A DNA stretch of 64,000 bases from Thalassia testudinum (GCA_037157565.1 JAZHRO010000063.1:86022001-86086000), one strand, 5' to 3'; counted from the first letter of the stretch, positions 10,227 to 22,327 are shown. A program made the numbers and translations. Notes: generated from the letters alone by a model not told the origin.

Positions 10227-10439
10227 ATTCCTCAGAGACTCCCTCTCAAATTTGAAAAGGAGATTCTCTGAGGAATTCCCTATCATCCGAACGTACTCTC
10301 CAGCCTTGATTCGCACCCAATCTCTCGTGTGAACGCTCGAGAGACATGGGTATCTCTTGCACAGTCCTACTCCACCGAGGATTCTTGCACTTGGAAGCTT
10401 GTCTTCCAAGCACAAGGACCTTTGCCAATACCTATAAAA
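10227..10439 (+). promoter_or_regulatory. Putative core promoter of LTR-B with upstream inverted repeats
   Basis: TATAAAA at 10433-10439 is the likely TATA box. Upstream are three perfect inverted repeats: ATTCCTCAGAGA / TCTCTGAGGAAT (10227-10238, 10265-10276), TCTCTCG / CGAGAGA (10321-10327, 10338-10344) and CTTGGAAG / CTTCCAAG (10390-10397, 10403-10410). The last lies about 20 bp before the TATA box. Equivalent palindromes precede the TATA boxes of the solo LTR (TATAAAA 36059-36065) and the E8 LTR (- strand, 53688-53694). Confidence 0.55.
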
Positions 10440-11639
10440 GGACCCCCTGTCCCTGCCGCTCAGATTTAGCTTGGTTTGGCTGGAGAACAACCCTCAACTT
10501 CGTCTCTTCTCCTCCGGCCAAGCATCCAGCAAGCTCTGATGACATATTCTCTCTCTTCTCGTCGCTCTGCCACAATACCAGTGGCAGAGTCTTCTCCACC
10601 TCCGTCGTCCGCGTCGCGCCATACCTGCGCACGCGCTAATACCTCTTCGTCGTCGCCGTTCCCCCTCCACTGGAACCTTCTTCTCCGGCAGCAGCAGGTA
10701 CACGCCAGCCGCTCTCCTACCTCCCTTCGTCTGTTATTTAGGTTAAAACTCTTCCCCTCTCTCCTCTCTTTATTTCCCCCTTCTTTAATTCTATTTTCAA
10801 CCCCTCGACACCGCAGACCACCACCATCTTCTCCATCTCCGGCAGACCACCGGCGAGGTGTCTCCGTCACCTCCACACCTCCATCCACCTCACTAGACCC
10901 CTCAGAACCTCCGCCATCATCCACTGATCATCACTCACCCCTTCACTGACTGCCACACGCACCCTACACTCTCCCCGAACACACGCACTTTCACGGCCAT
11001 AGTCCGACCTAGGCACGCACGCCTAGGCCGTTCTGCTCCACGCAACCCACTGCATCACCTTCGCCATGACACGGCGAAGCTTCCTACGTGCTTTGATTGG
11101 ACCGCGAGGTCGTATTCGTGGTTTGCATAGTCGATCCCCTGCCGCCATTGGAGCACGAGAAAAGCTTGCTCGCAAGCTTGCTCCAGGTCGCGATGTTCCA
11201 GGAAGTAGAGCCCCAGGTGCACGGAACTATCTCATGATCCCTTCACACCCAGTAATCGAAGCCCATACCATTCGTAGCTACAGCAATTGAGCAGGCATTC
11301 TCCCTGCGGGCACGCGAAGAAGCGGGTGGGACTTTAGTCCCACCTCGGTAGTTTTTAGCGCAGGTGAGTGATTTAAATTGATTTTGTGACATCCGTTTGT
11401 TGCCTCAGATCACGGGGTGAGGTCCCCTCGCCCACTCACCCACCTCATCCACGACCCATGCTACGCGGACCTGGCCTGGCTGACTTATTTACTGTGCACT
11501 CCTTGCGCACCACCCACACCAATGCGCCTAGACCCAAGTGCGCGTAACCCGACCTGAATACTCAATTGGCTCTAGGAGAGTGAACCTAAGAGGGAGAAGG
11601 GAGAGAGCGTACACAGGGGTAGGTAGGGGTAGGTTTTGC

Positions 11640-12130
11640 ACTTGTGTGAAGGGAAAGGAAGAAGAAGCTGAAGCTGAAGAAGCTAAGGGCAGAGAAGCCA
11701 TAGAGGAAGCTGAGGATCTTAAGGCAGGAAGGATCAGACGCCAAGGAAAAGGAAGGAGAAAGGCACTATTGCAAGAGAAGTCAAAGAAAGAAGAAAAGAT
11801 CAGAAGCCAAGGCTAAAGGCAGAGAAAGCTACGGCAAAAAGGAAGAAGAGGAAGAGGAAGCTGAGGCCAAAGAAGGAAAGGAGAAAGCATGGCTGAAGAA
11901 GAAAGAGAAGGAAGGAGAAGGCATTGTAGCAGAGAAGGCGGAAGGAAAGAAAGAAGAAGAAGAGCTGAAGGCCAAAACAGAAAGAAGAGAAGCCAAAGAA
12001 GAAGAAGAAAGAAGCCAAGGACCACAGCTAAGGTAGAAAGGAAGGAAAAAGAAGTAAAGAAGCCAATGCCAAAGAAGAAAAGAAGAGGAAGAGAAGAAGG
12101 AACCAAAGGAAGAAGCAACAGAAAGACAAA
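11640..12130 (+). repeat. Purine-rich GAA/GGA low-complexity tract in LTR-B
   Basis: Almost pure A/G sequence that translates as Lys/Glu/Arg-rich in every + frame. The matching tract lies near 37200-37350 in the solo LTR and, as CT-rich sequence, near 51970-52460 in the E8 LTR, so it is a family feature downstream of the TATA box and probably transcribed. Confidence 0.6.
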
Positions 12131-12391
12131 TCAAACACCTTTTCTTCTCAGTTTCTCTTTTATTGCTACATTTTATCCATAAACTCCTACTTTATATTTT
12201 GAATTAGATTTTGAGTAGATTCAAGTGTTCAAATTGCATCTATTATTGAGATTAGTATGAATTCCATTTGCTCCCTGTGTTCAACCTCGAACTCAAACTT
12301 CGAGTAATAAAATTTATTTGTTTTCAAAGCAATTTCAACTATACTACGATGCATTTATTTTAAACCCGACTTCTCGCCCCTCTAAACATTT

Positions 12392-12479
12392 TTGCGATGT
12401 TGCCGAGGACGATCTTGCTTCGCGTGAAAACATTTTGGTGCAGTTGCTGGGGACGATCTTGCTTCCCGTGAAAACACCC
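12392..12479 (+). promoter_or_regulatory. Duplicated tRNA-Asp PBS after LTR-B
   Basis: TTGCGATGTTGCCGAGGA (12392-12409) and TGGTGCAGTTGCTGGGGA (12436-12453) are PBS-like. Each is followed by CGATCTTGCTTC and then a GTGAAAACA stretch, so the whole 44-bp unit is tandemly duplicated (12392-12435 and 12436-12479). Its presence after a 3' LTR shows that LTR-B was also a 5' LTR. Confidence 0.65.
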
Positions 12480-12940
12480 TCCTAACTTCCCTTAGCATCT
12501 CTTGTAATCAATGGAGTCGACGAGCCACCGACGGAGTCCTCTTCCACCGTCGTGGCCACCTCGCCGTCTCCCCTCTCTCTCTCTTTCTATCCCTTTACTC
12601 TAGCTTTACTTTACTTTTGTTTAAGCATTTAGCTGTTATTGTATTTGTAAAACTCGAGTTGCATGTTAAATATAGTATTGATGTTGTTTTCCATCTTGAT
12701 CTAAGTGAATGCCATGACTTAAAAGACTCTAACCCTACTTCCTCTCTCTCTCTCCCTCTTTCTCTCTGTCGCTTGCTTTTCTCCCACGTTTTCTCGCAAG
12801 CGAAAACCCACCATTTCCGTGACACTAAGTGACAGAAAAATCCAATTTTTACGCCTCCCTGTGTTCGATACTCGGACTCACGTCTGTTCTTCATTTAAAA
12901 TCGACATTGCGAACGCAAACTACAATGACCCTTTTAAACA
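12480..12940 (+). repeat. Truncated 5' LTR of E4
   Basis: The CT-rich stretch, then ACGCCTCCCTGTGTTCGATA and ACTCACGTC, and an end near TTTTAAACA at 12940 parallel the last part of the E4 3' LTR (44640-45036). The 5' part is missing at a deletion joining it to the E2 PBS at about 12480. Confidence 0.6.
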
Positions 12941-12956
12941 AACGCGTTCGTAGCAC

Positions 12957-14305
12957 ATCACCACACCACGAGGTTCCGAGGTGGCAATTGGCCTAGATTT
13001 TCTACCATGGTCTGGACAGCAACCTTAGGATTTCGTGGATGACTCATGTGGAGGCAATTTTCTAAATAAGGATGAGGAAAGCGCGTTCAAGCTCTTTGAG
13101 TCAATGAGCGAGAACTCACTTAATAATGCCTCCATGACCCAATTTAATCGGTCCAATCAACCCCGTGGTGGGATTTATGAGGTACAAACTAATTCTGGAA
13201 TGGTTGACATGGACATTATAGCCAAGAATTGGATCGAGTTGAGTTGGTGGATAAGAAGATTGATGAGCTATTGAATCAATCCTGAACCCCATTACAAACC
13301 TTCTCCCTAGCAAAGGGAGCACACAATGTGGATCTGGTTTAGTCTATGAACCAAATGCACCTGGAAAAACCCCTAACCATGTTCCAGGGGGGGACCTTTG
13401 CTTCCTCAAACCCTGATTATTCTTTTCCCTCCCCTTCGGCACCTTCTACCTTTGAAGATGCCCATGCCATCCAGGGATATTCTAAGCCTGACGCTTTCTC
13501 CAACACTTACAACCCTGGATGGCCCAACCACCCAAACTTTGCCTGGTCGAATATAAAATCGAACCAATTCCAGAATCAGCCTAGGCAAAATCCTCCCTCC
13601 TATCAGCCTGGTCCACCTACCAGACCACCCTATAATAGAATAGGGCAGCTCCTACGCAACAAAACCAAATGGACGCCCTGATTAAAATGATGGCTGATAT
13701 GAATCAGAAACATTAGGAGGAGATGGCATTAGTGAAGGGACAGTTGAGTTAGCTATTCGATAACAAACAAGGGTCCCTTCCTTCTCAACCACAACCGAAC
13801 CCGAGGAATGTAATGAATAGAGGCCACAATCCTCAAGGAACCAAATCAAGGGCAAGCTCATATGATTCAACAAGCCCCACAGACACCTCCTGGGTTTGCT
13901 GCCTCATCTTCTTCTCAAGGACCTAACCCTAGTTCCAATGCCTCAGCTAATGCGGTTACCTTGAGAAGCTGCACTCAAACCCAGGACCCCAAATGGCCAA
14001 CCCCTCCCATGACTTCTCTACCTGAGATGCTTGATTCTCAGGGCGAGCAGGAGGAACCCAAGGATCAGGATCCTAACCCAGTTCATACCCAAATCCCATA
14101 CCCTAAAGCCTTGGACAAAGTAAAGAAAAAGAAAAATGTGGCTGAGAATGAGTTGTTGGAAATTCTCAAGCAAGCTCAAATCAATATACCTCTCCTCGAT
14201 GCAATCAAACATATCCCGACTTACACAAAGTTTTTGAAGGATGTTTTCACACCCAAGCATAAGCTAAGAACCCAAGCACCTAGGAAGGAAGTACTCTCAG
14301 AATAA
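12957..14305 (+). pseudogene. gag: Athila gag, C-terminal two thirds, broken (E4)
   Basis: Gag forms the retrotransposon particle. Similarity to the E5 gag starts abruptly at about 12957 with PHHxVPRW, then IFYHGL; the first 200 or so residues and the leader are deleted. Open pieces are 13035-13274 (CGGNFLNKDE, FESMSENSLNNAS), 13346-13681 (YNPGWPNHPNFAWSN, the Athila signature) and 13862-14305 (TLRSCTQTQDPK and the conserved gag end IPTYTKFLKDV). Frameshifts near 13036 and 13275-13345 and stops in 13682-13861 break it. No CCHC zinc knuckle is visible. Beyond 14305 the frame runs into protease. Confidence 0.75.
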
Positions 14306-15327
14306 GCTAGTTCAGTGATATTGAGCAGCCTATCTCCTAAAAGAACTGACCCCGGAGCGCCTCTGATATCATATAATATTTGTGGCATGATGTTTGATAG
14401 AGCGCTCTCGGACTTAGGTGCCTCGATTAACTTATTCCAGACTACCCTTTATTGCTAGTTTGGATTTGGAGAGTTAAAACCTACACCTGTGACTATCCAA
14501 CTGGCTGACCGATCTGTGAAAACCCTAAAAGGGGTAGTCGAGGATGTAATTGTTCAGGTCAAGGACTTTTACTTCCCAGTTGACTTTTTAGTCCTTGATA
14601 TGGAAGTCCCCAAACAACTACAAAACACACCCATCATCCTAGGCAGACCCTTTTTGTCTACAGCCAAGGCTAATATTGACCATGACACAGGATGTATGGA
14701 AATTGCCTTCGGAGATAGGAAGATGCAATTGGATATCTTCAAGGCAACAAAGTCATTTGATTGTGATTGGGCTGAGGAATGCAATCCCGTGGAAACCCTT
14801 ATTGAAGAATGCCTGACTATAAGCTCTTTAGAAGACCATTTGATTCAACTAGTTATTGACTACCTTGACCCATCCTAATCTTTGGAGGTTGAAATCTATA
14901 AAGCTGATTACCACTGGCAACCTCCATTTGAGGAGATTGATGTTAATCAACTCCCGCCCTTCCCTTACCCGTCAAACATTATCCCATCTGCACCTAAATT
15001 GAAACATTTTCCCAACAACCTTAAGTAGGTCTTCCTAAGGCCTAATTAGACTTTTCCTGTGATTATCAATGCACACCTAACTAGGGACCAAGAACTTCAG
15101 TTGACTACTACCCTTTTTGAACATCGGGTAGCTATTGGGTGGACAATTTCTGACATAAGGCGAATTAGCCCTACTTATTGCACTCACAAGATTTATTTGG
15201 ATGATGGGGCTTGACCTACTCGCCAGATGCAAAGGCAATTGAACCCAAATATGCGAGAGGTCATTAAAAAAGAAATAATCAAGTGGCTAAATCAGCTACC
15301 CGATTTCCGACAGCCCCTGGGTGAGCC
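14306..15327 (+). pseudogene. pol: Athila protease, linker and start of reverse transcriptase (E4)
   Basis: The retropepsin active site reads SDLGASINL (about 14409-14435), followed by LADRSVK, FPVDFLVLDMEV and IILGRPFLSTAKANID (about 14632-14676). The piece 14489-14878 is open; a TAG interrupts near 14456. A linker with several stops leads to the RT start (ISPTYCTHKI, QRQLNPNMREV, IIKWL). The sequence ends at 15327 in the RT stretch SDSPWVS, where E3 inserted. It resumes at 39809 with PIQVVPKK. Confidence 0.8.
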
Positions 15328-17176
15328 TAACGAGTCGATTCTCACTTAACAAGATGATAGTTAAAATGATTTGTCGTTGTATTTCTAAGGGGTGGAAAAT
15401 TGACTAATTAAAGTATTGAATTGAAATTAACCACTCACAGGAGAGTGGGTCGTATCCACAAGGAGGTAATGTCTATAACAAACTTGCACGAATCAAAAAT
15501 AGATGTTCATGATTAATTTCGCAAAGAAACTGAATCAAATAGCCTTTCAAATGAGAAAACAAGGTATGACCATGTTAATATTGCATTTTTGTTGAAAGTT
15601 GAGGGTGTTCTCCTAAATGTTCCATAATATTTAATTTAAAAAAATAAAAATCAAATTGTGGCAATGGCAATGAATGTAATAAAAAATGAACCCTGAAACA
15701 GATGATTTCTTCATGGCATTGCAGTACGTGAAGGACGCCACGGCTGGAGGCGAGGTTCTCGGTGGAGGATAAGTCAGTTGAGGGCTTCTTGATGACGGTC
15801 ACGGCATAGCGAATGGTGGCCAGCGGTGGTCAGAGTTGTCACCGGCAAGGAGGAAGCTGCAGGCGGTGGTGGGCGTGCGGGGACTGCTGGAGGGCTTGCC
15901 ACAAGCGTGGGCGAGTTCCTGAGGGCGAGGCGAGGTCAATAGCGTTGATGGAACAGAGTTTCATGGCCAGACGAGGTGGCTGCATGTGGAGATGGACAGT
16001 TGGTGTTGGGTTCTTCTTGGAGAAGAACAGTATTGAAGCGAAGAGGCGCGAGGAGGGTGGCATGCATGGGTGTGTTGCTGTGCGCATGTGGGAGGCATTG
16101 GAGCGCTGCTGGCTGCTGCACGCGGAGTCTCACACGCGAGGAGAGTGGCATGCTCGAGGAGCTAGTGGAGGATGTGCGGGCGTGCTATTTGCCGCTGGTG
16201 GGAACACGGAGAGGCGCACGTTGGGGGGGGAATTGCTGGCTACGCACAAGCGAGGAGAAGGCACGGCGAAGGGAGCTTGCACGCGGAGGTCACGCGTTGT
16301 TGGAGCAGAGGGTGCACTGGGGGCGCGTCATGCGGTGGAGGTGTGGGCACTGTTGCAGGTGTGGCGTTGCTGCCGTGGTTGGCTGCGCTCTCGATGCGCG
16401 TGGGTTGAGGGCAGAGTGTGAGGCTAAGGGTTGCTTGTGGCTGGGTGTTGCTGGCGATGGTTAAGGAGCGGTGATGGTGTTGGTGGTATTGTTGCTGTGG
16501 GTGAGGCGAGGGGATGAAGTATGGGCTCTCTGGAGGTGAAAGAGAAACAAAGGAAGAGGAAAAAGAAGAAGAAGATGATGATGATGGATATGCTGCTGCT
16601 GGTGGTTCCAAGAGATAAAAAGGGTAGCAAATCGTGTATCAGTAGATGCACTCACGGTAGGCAAGCTTCAAGGAGCTCGTGCACGGTGGTGGTCAAGTCC
16701 ATTCTCTTGGTGCGGCGGTCTATCACCCCGCTAACCCACGGTATGACGTGGAGGCCTACGGTGGTGGAATGCTGCACAGTGGTGGAATGGGATGATGGCC
16801 TCCCAGAGCTCGATGGTCTATTGCTCTTCTTATAGTGGCTAGATGGATTTCAAACCAATTGGAGGGGGAGGAGCGTCGTGGCCATTAAGGTCAGATTCGC
16901 TCGTCCCGGCTACTTCAATGACCACCTTCAATGGCATCCTCCCTCGTAACGTCACCCACCAGCATGCATCAATAAACAAATAATATTTGCAGATTTATGT
17001 CTGAACCTACAAAGTTTACTAAATGAGTTATTATTCCTAACAATGCATGTGAAATGCATACAAGCCAACTTATATTCTAACTTATTTACATACTAATGCA
17101 TACCATCTAAATGAATGTGTTACCTTAATGTTTAGGCATTTACACATTTAATCAACTCACAAATATGAGCTTATCA
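15328..17176 (-). repeat. 3' LTR of E3
   Basis: On the - strand it begins TGATAAGCTCATATTTGTGA and ends near 15328, where the terminal CA has mutated to TA. It pairs with 37938-39803. The - strand sequence TATAAGAA at 16827-16834 is a possible TATA box. The GC-rich ORFs inside (for example 15813-16464) are not conserved and not called. Confidence 0.85.
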
Positions 17177-17214
17177 AATGCCCCCATGCCTAATTTTTGC
17201 TAGTCCCTAGCAAA
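17177..17214 (-). promoter_or_regulatory. 3' polypurine tract and SL-C hairpin (E3)
   Basis: On the - strand: perfect 8-bp stem TTTGCTAG / CTAGCAAA with loop GGA (17196-17214), then GGCATGGGGGCATT against the LTR at 17176. Confidence 0.75.
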
Positions 17215-18401
17215 TTCAAGCAATAACCCAGCTCTTCAAGTGGACTAGCTAACCAAATCGATCTTCCTTTAGAAACATGTTAAGTTCAGACTTTAGACCT
17301 AAGGTTCCCAAGTAGTTGCTAAGTTACAAACTAGGTCAGCTAAGGACGAGTTGCAGGCACAAGTTCCCTTGCTTTCTAGCTCTACCCTAGGGTTTATTGG
17401 TCCCAAAGATTAAAGCATCCATGCATATGCATTGGTCTGAGTTATTTAAGGTTGGTATGATTACCAACCTAGAAAGAGAGTAAGAAATTTTTTTTTGTAA
17501 TAAATATATTTTTTTTTTGTTTGATTCCTCTAAGTCTAACCTTGGATCAACTATCAGCACAGTCTGTGTCAGATTCATTGCCCCCATCACCAAGCCCCGA
17601 AGGGTGCCTGGCTTTCGATGCTTCAAGATAGCACCGCCCATAGCAACCCCAAGAACTCCTAGCAATCGACACTTTGAGGTAGTATCGCCCATGGATTTCT
17701 TAAGCTAATTCAGACCTGTGGCAATCGACACTTCAAGATAAGGCTACCCATGGTACCTGAACTGTACAATGCACTTACATGCCCTTAGTAGGATAGATAT
17801 CCTAAGAGACAAGTATCGAGGAGGTGACATGTTATCATCACATCATCAAGGTGAGTATATACTCCACCTCTCCTGCGGTGGGAACTCGTCCAATCAAATT
17901 GTGTTTTCAAGCTTCTCTTGAGTCAAAACTAAGAGAAGCAAATTTTCTTTAAGAAATTAAGGTGATCATTACTTATACAAGACCAAGTGTATCTGAAATG
18001 TGGATGCTTAGGTTACAAGGACTTGGAAACCAAAAGATAGAAAAAGACACCAGGTACTACCCAGCCTTTAACTCAATCCCTAGCATTCCTTCCTCAACCT
18101 CTTGAGGAATGGTCCACAACTTAACTCCTACTTAAGTTTTTAAGTCCACAAAGGACCCTAAGGATCTAAAGCTAGTAGCTCAACTTAGCTTCTAAAGTCA
18201 GACACTTAGAGTCAGCTTAGTCTAACCTAAAGTTCTAGTCTTATGCCTAAGAATGCAAGGCCCAGCCAGTTAAGCTCAATTTAATTATACCTAAATGCAA
18301 TTTTTTTCTTTTTTTTAAATCAATGCAAATGTATGCAATGCAGAATGTTTTAATTAAATTCATGAATGCACTATGTATAAATGCTATGTATATACCCAAG
18401 T
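17215..18401 (-). other. Noncoding 3' module of E3 with triple repeat
   Basis: No supported gene. About 17602-17754 holds three copies of the ~41-bp CCATGGGY repeat, matching E2 and E8. The short ORF 17387-17692 on the - strand only reads through this repeat block and is not a gene. Confidence 0.6.
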
Positions 18402-18438
18402 ACACCCCCCATGCCTAAAATCTCTAATGTCCCCATTG
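18402..18438 (-). promoter_or_regulatory. SL-B hairpin plus internal purine tract (E3)
   Basis: On the - strand: CAATG, loop GGGA, CATTA (18425-18438; one pair weakened), then GGCATGGGGGGTGT (18402-18415). Confidence 0.5.
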
Positions 18439-18544
18439 CAAAGAAGGATATTACCTAGGTCAGAGATGGGCTGCCGTCATTTTGTTAGTAGCTGAGTAGC
18501 CAAGGAACCTGCAAGTCAGGTTCCAAAACTAAGGAAATAGGCCC

Positions 18545-20432
18545 TCAAAATGAGCAAAGTAATGCTGGCCTAGAAAATAGGTAACCTAGGATGTTGGCAA
18601 GCTGATGATGACTCCCGATAGCAAATGCTCTCCAAACTAGGATGGGAATGAAATCGTCCCAGGTCACCAGAGGTAGTTCTAAAGGATAGGAGAGAATAAC
18701 AACCTCCATAGGGGTAGGGGAAGGATGACAAGGATCCTCCAAAAGGAATGGGGAAGGAATGGTGCAAAAATAAACCCCCAAGGTGATGGACTAACGATAG
18801 AAAGCATCATTCCATACCCGGTACCCCATTACAAGAGATATTGGTCTATTAAACCCCCCGGTCAAAATAGCAATGAGCATGTCTTTAAGCCAATGATCAT
18901 CTAGGGTGTCCAAGTTTCGAAGTTGCAGGATGGTCATAAGATCTAGGTTGGGTTTAGTTGGCTTGGTGTGCATCCCTAAAAATCTTTCCAAGTCCTTAAT
19001 TGCATCCCTAGCATCCCTTATACTATCACAAGTATCTACGTGCACTTCATCAGTGATCATTTCAACGTATGGAGTCAACATTTCGCCTTCAGACATAAGC
19101 GAATCAGAGGGTGACTCCGAATCAAATGGAGGCAGGTTGGAAGCAACAAATCTAGGGATTATCCTATCAATGTCATCCCCAAGTTCTTGTTCTTTACTAA
19201 AATCCTCCCTGGAGTCTAAATGTGAATCTACATAAATCTCAGAAGTTGCTTCCACATTTTCCATTGTTTGATCTTCATGAGGAAGAGTATTATCAATGGG
19301 TGTACTAATGAAACCTGATTTGATCAACTTCATGACATCTTCGGGAGCTAATTCTTCAAATAAGACATAATCACCCTTAATGTCACTCCAAATCCTAATT
19401 CAGGTTCCTTACATAATTCATCCTCCTTAATCATCAATTCATCATTCACCCGAGGTTTAAATTCATCTAACATTTCCGCAGATCCCTTGGGGCACTCTAT
19501 CTAGGGTAAAATGTTCCTAATTGTATCATCAGACTCCTCAGATAGGTAAATTTCTTCAGGGTTAGGTTCCCTAAGGGTGGGCTTGAGTTCCATCTCGTGA
19601 TCAGAAGGGAGGGCAGGATTAACAACTTGACTTTGGCCCACTTCATCAAATGTGATGAAAATACTATCATTTGGGTCGAAGTCTTCCAATGGTACCATCA
19701 TTCCCTTCTTTTGACTCCAATATAATTCAGGTGGATACTCAACCTGATCATCATCTTTCTCGGGTTGCCACCTTTCTTCATCCAATGTATAGCTACTTTC
19801 ATACATATCCTCCTCCCACTTAGGGTGTGGACCTCTCAAGCAAGTGTCATCTAGCGGGGAGGTTTCAAAATCAATCCTCGAAAAGTAGTTATTCTCCCTT
19901 ACATAATCCCCAAAATTCCCCTCCATCTTAGGGTGTGGCTCTCCCATGGGAGATGCATCTAGCGTAGAGGGGTGCACGTCATTCTCAATGGGGTAGATTG
20001 GTGGCTAATTTCTTTTTCTTCTTGTTGGCTTGCTATCGAAGATTCTCCTAATAATTCAATCATTCCATCTTGCATTTTCTGTATTTCCATCTTCAAGGAG
20101 GAGAGGTCATCATTACTATCAGGAGAGAAGTCGGGCTCAGGCTTATAGTTCCTAAGAGTTTCTATCCAACCATTATAATCATTCAGGGAGGGTGGGTTGG
20201 ATATTTGTATGGTGTGTGGAATATTGGGCAAGGCAAATCCTGCTCCTAGGTTTTGCTCACTGATTTGGGGCTTAACCAGGCCAATACTCCTATAATAGGA
20301 GCAAAAAGGATCCCACTGGTTGTCATTTTGTCCATCAAAAGATTGACCATCGCGACATATGGGATCAAAGATCGCAAAGTGGGGGTAAGGGTGTGGGCAA
20401 GATATGAAAGGATGAAAGTCAACGTGGTCCAT
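18545..20432 (-). pseudogene. Acidic retrotransposon ORF of unknown function (E3)
   Basis: Four open pieces, 20432-19959, 19977-19501, 19333-18791 and 18781-18545, make about 630 codons with one stop at 19501, frameshifts near 19970 and 19380, and one in-frame TAG just before 18790. The N-terminal third has aromatic and Pro residues and a short predicted coiled coil (LSSLKMEIQKMQDGMIELL). The middle is strongly acidic. The C-terminal part is hydrophobic and contains AIGSHHQLANIL (about 18580-18615), aligned with GFGLHHQLV in E2 and GVGVHNQLV in E1. Length matches E2. No enzyme motif. It takes the place of gag-pol in this element. Confidence 0.6.
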
Positions 20433-21172
20433 TCTAACTCACACCATAATCAAATTCCTCCCAATACAAGCACAAATCAAAGGACTTTTTAGGTCTTTAA
20501 TCAGTTAGGCTTTTGAGATTTATGTCCACTTGTAGGTGACAAATCAAGTTATCTAAACAGTTACGAGCTTACTTGTCGACCTACAAAATGTCTAAAAACA
20601 CCTAGTTGGAGCTTAGGTGCTCTTCCCTAAAGCTCAAATGGTAGAGCAACTCCAAAGGTGAAAGATCGAGGGATGAAAGTAGGCTTAAGCCTTCCTTTGA
20701 AGCTGTGCTTTTGCGGTGCTTCTTAACTACCCTCAAAAATCCGTGACAGGGTATCTCCCTCTTTGGTGTTACAAAACCTTTGATCTCAAGTTCTAAACAC
20801 TTCAGAGTCCAACGGTAGGAGTGCTCTTGTCCTAGTAGTTCCAAGACCTAAAAGTGTCTATATGCATGCTTCGGTGCAACAAAATAGCAAAGTGTGCATA
20901 CACTGAAAAAAATGTTTTTGAATCTTTGAAACGCATGCAAGATTATCAATTCAAGTCCTTGATTTTATTGTCCCTCCTTTAGTTAAGTCCTTTTCCGAAT
21001 TTAAAGGTAACCACTTGTTAATTGTTTCAAATAAAAATAGATGGCCTTGCAATTACAATCAGATGCAAATGCATGATCAAGATATGGATGCATCGTAAGA
21101 GGATGCATACCTTGCTTCCAACAATCTTCAATGGGATGTACTCAAATGCAAGCAAAATAAATCTAGAGGCTG
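20433..21172 (-). other. Leader of E3, 3' part
   Basis: Untranslated sequence between the E5 insertion point and the acidic ORF. The only long ORF (20844-20602) shows no resemblance to any element protein and I do not call it. The leader resumes at 34695-35101 and 37773-37917. Confidence 0.5.
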
Positions 21173-21859
21173 CTCATTGATGGTCGGCCCGGATAGGTTG
21201 TTAATATGATATTTTTATCGTTGAAATGTGTATAGTGGTTAACCTAATTCAGACCTAACCATCTCTTTACAAAATTTTTAACCTGGCCTAATTGATTTTA
21301 TCTTGTCACTTTTAGGCCCAGGGTCGAACTCAGGGAAGTGGGGTTCAAGTCGAGTTTCTACGTTTTCCTTAAAACGCGTCTCTTCCGTTCGTTTATTCTG
21401 TTTTTGGTATTTTTCTTATTTAGGTTTTTTTTCTGGTAATCCTTGTTCTTGAGGCACACCCTCAAAATTGTGTCCTTGGCTTTTAGCCAAAACAGAGTTT
21501 CAAAACACGTCTTGCTACTTGCAAGACGGGGGTACCTGCAAATCAAAGATTATCTTTTCACTTTTATACCTTTTTTTTTATCTTTTTACTAAGAAGGAAG
21601 CTAACAGATAGAAAGTAAATATAGTAGCTATAGATATATATTTATATGTAGTATATATATAAAGGGGTGGGGGTGGAGGTGACGATGGAGTGTAGCACTA
21701 TGTCGAGTCAATCGACGTCTAGAGAGACGCAACCAACACGACTAGGTGCCGCGTGGAGTGTGGATGGAGGATGGATGTGTCCACGCTTTCTGTACACGCT
21801 GTATCGTAGAATATCAGCAACTGGTGCAAATATTCCCGCGATACAGCGTATAGTAAATA

Positions 21860-21952
21860 ACGTGAAAATATATGTACATATGTATGTATATAAATGTATA
21901 AGTATATATGTATAGATATATATAGATATATATATATATATATATATAGGTG

Positions 21953-21983
<31 letters not shown>

Positions 21984-22150
21984 ATATGTATATAGCTATG
22001 TATATATGTACATAAGTATATATATATAATACTATATAGATATATATATATATATGTATATAAGTATATATGTATCTAGATATATATGTATATATATATG
22101 TGTATATGTATAAGTATATAGATATGTATATATATATATATGTATATGAG

Positions 22151-22190
<40 letters not shown>

Positions 22191-22273
22191 GTATATGTAT
22201 ATATATATTATATTATATGTATGTATACATAACTATATAGATATACTATGTATATATAAGTATATATATATAG

Positions 22274-22327
<54 letters not shown>

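Larger units (their letters stand above)
9493..12388 (+). repeat. LTR-B of E2
   Basis: Starts TGATGGGAACATCATCATGA right after the PPT and ends CTCTAAACA at 12388, three bases before a PBS-like sequence. Its last 390 bp match the end of LTR-A. The family also includes the solo LTR at 35102-37767 and the E8 LTR at 51637-54643. It contains a TATA box, inverted repeats upstream of it, and a long purine-rich stretch. ORFs inside it (for example in 10466-10949) are Ser/Pro- or Lys/Glu-rich and not credible genes. Confidence 0.8.
3072..12479 (+). mobile_element. E2: non-autonomous Athila-type element between LTR-A and LTR-B
   Basis: Order is 5' LTR remnant (from about 4264, inside LTR-A), duplicated PBS, leader, acidic ORF, noncoding module, PPT and LTR-B. 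No enzyme domain is present. LTR-B is followed not by a target sequence but by another PBS (12392-12479), so it also served as the 5' LTR of a further internal region that is now deleted. This is an LTR-sharing chain rather than a simple single insertion. Confidence 0.7.

Noticed and set aside
10466..10949. Ser/Pro/Thr-rich ORFs in LTR-B, possibly a captured host exon
   Set aside because: The region falls just after the TATA box, lacks any recognised domain and both strands are open, as expected from composition bias.
11538..12182. Lys/Glu-rich ORFs that could look like a charged nuclear protein
   Set aside because: Any frame of an A/G-only tract gives Lys, Glu, Arg and Gly without stops; no conservation beyond the tract.
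15813..16464. GC-rich ORFs of 160-200 codons in the E3 LTR
   Set aside because: The second LTR copy (38242-39270) does not preserve them; frameshifts and stops differ.
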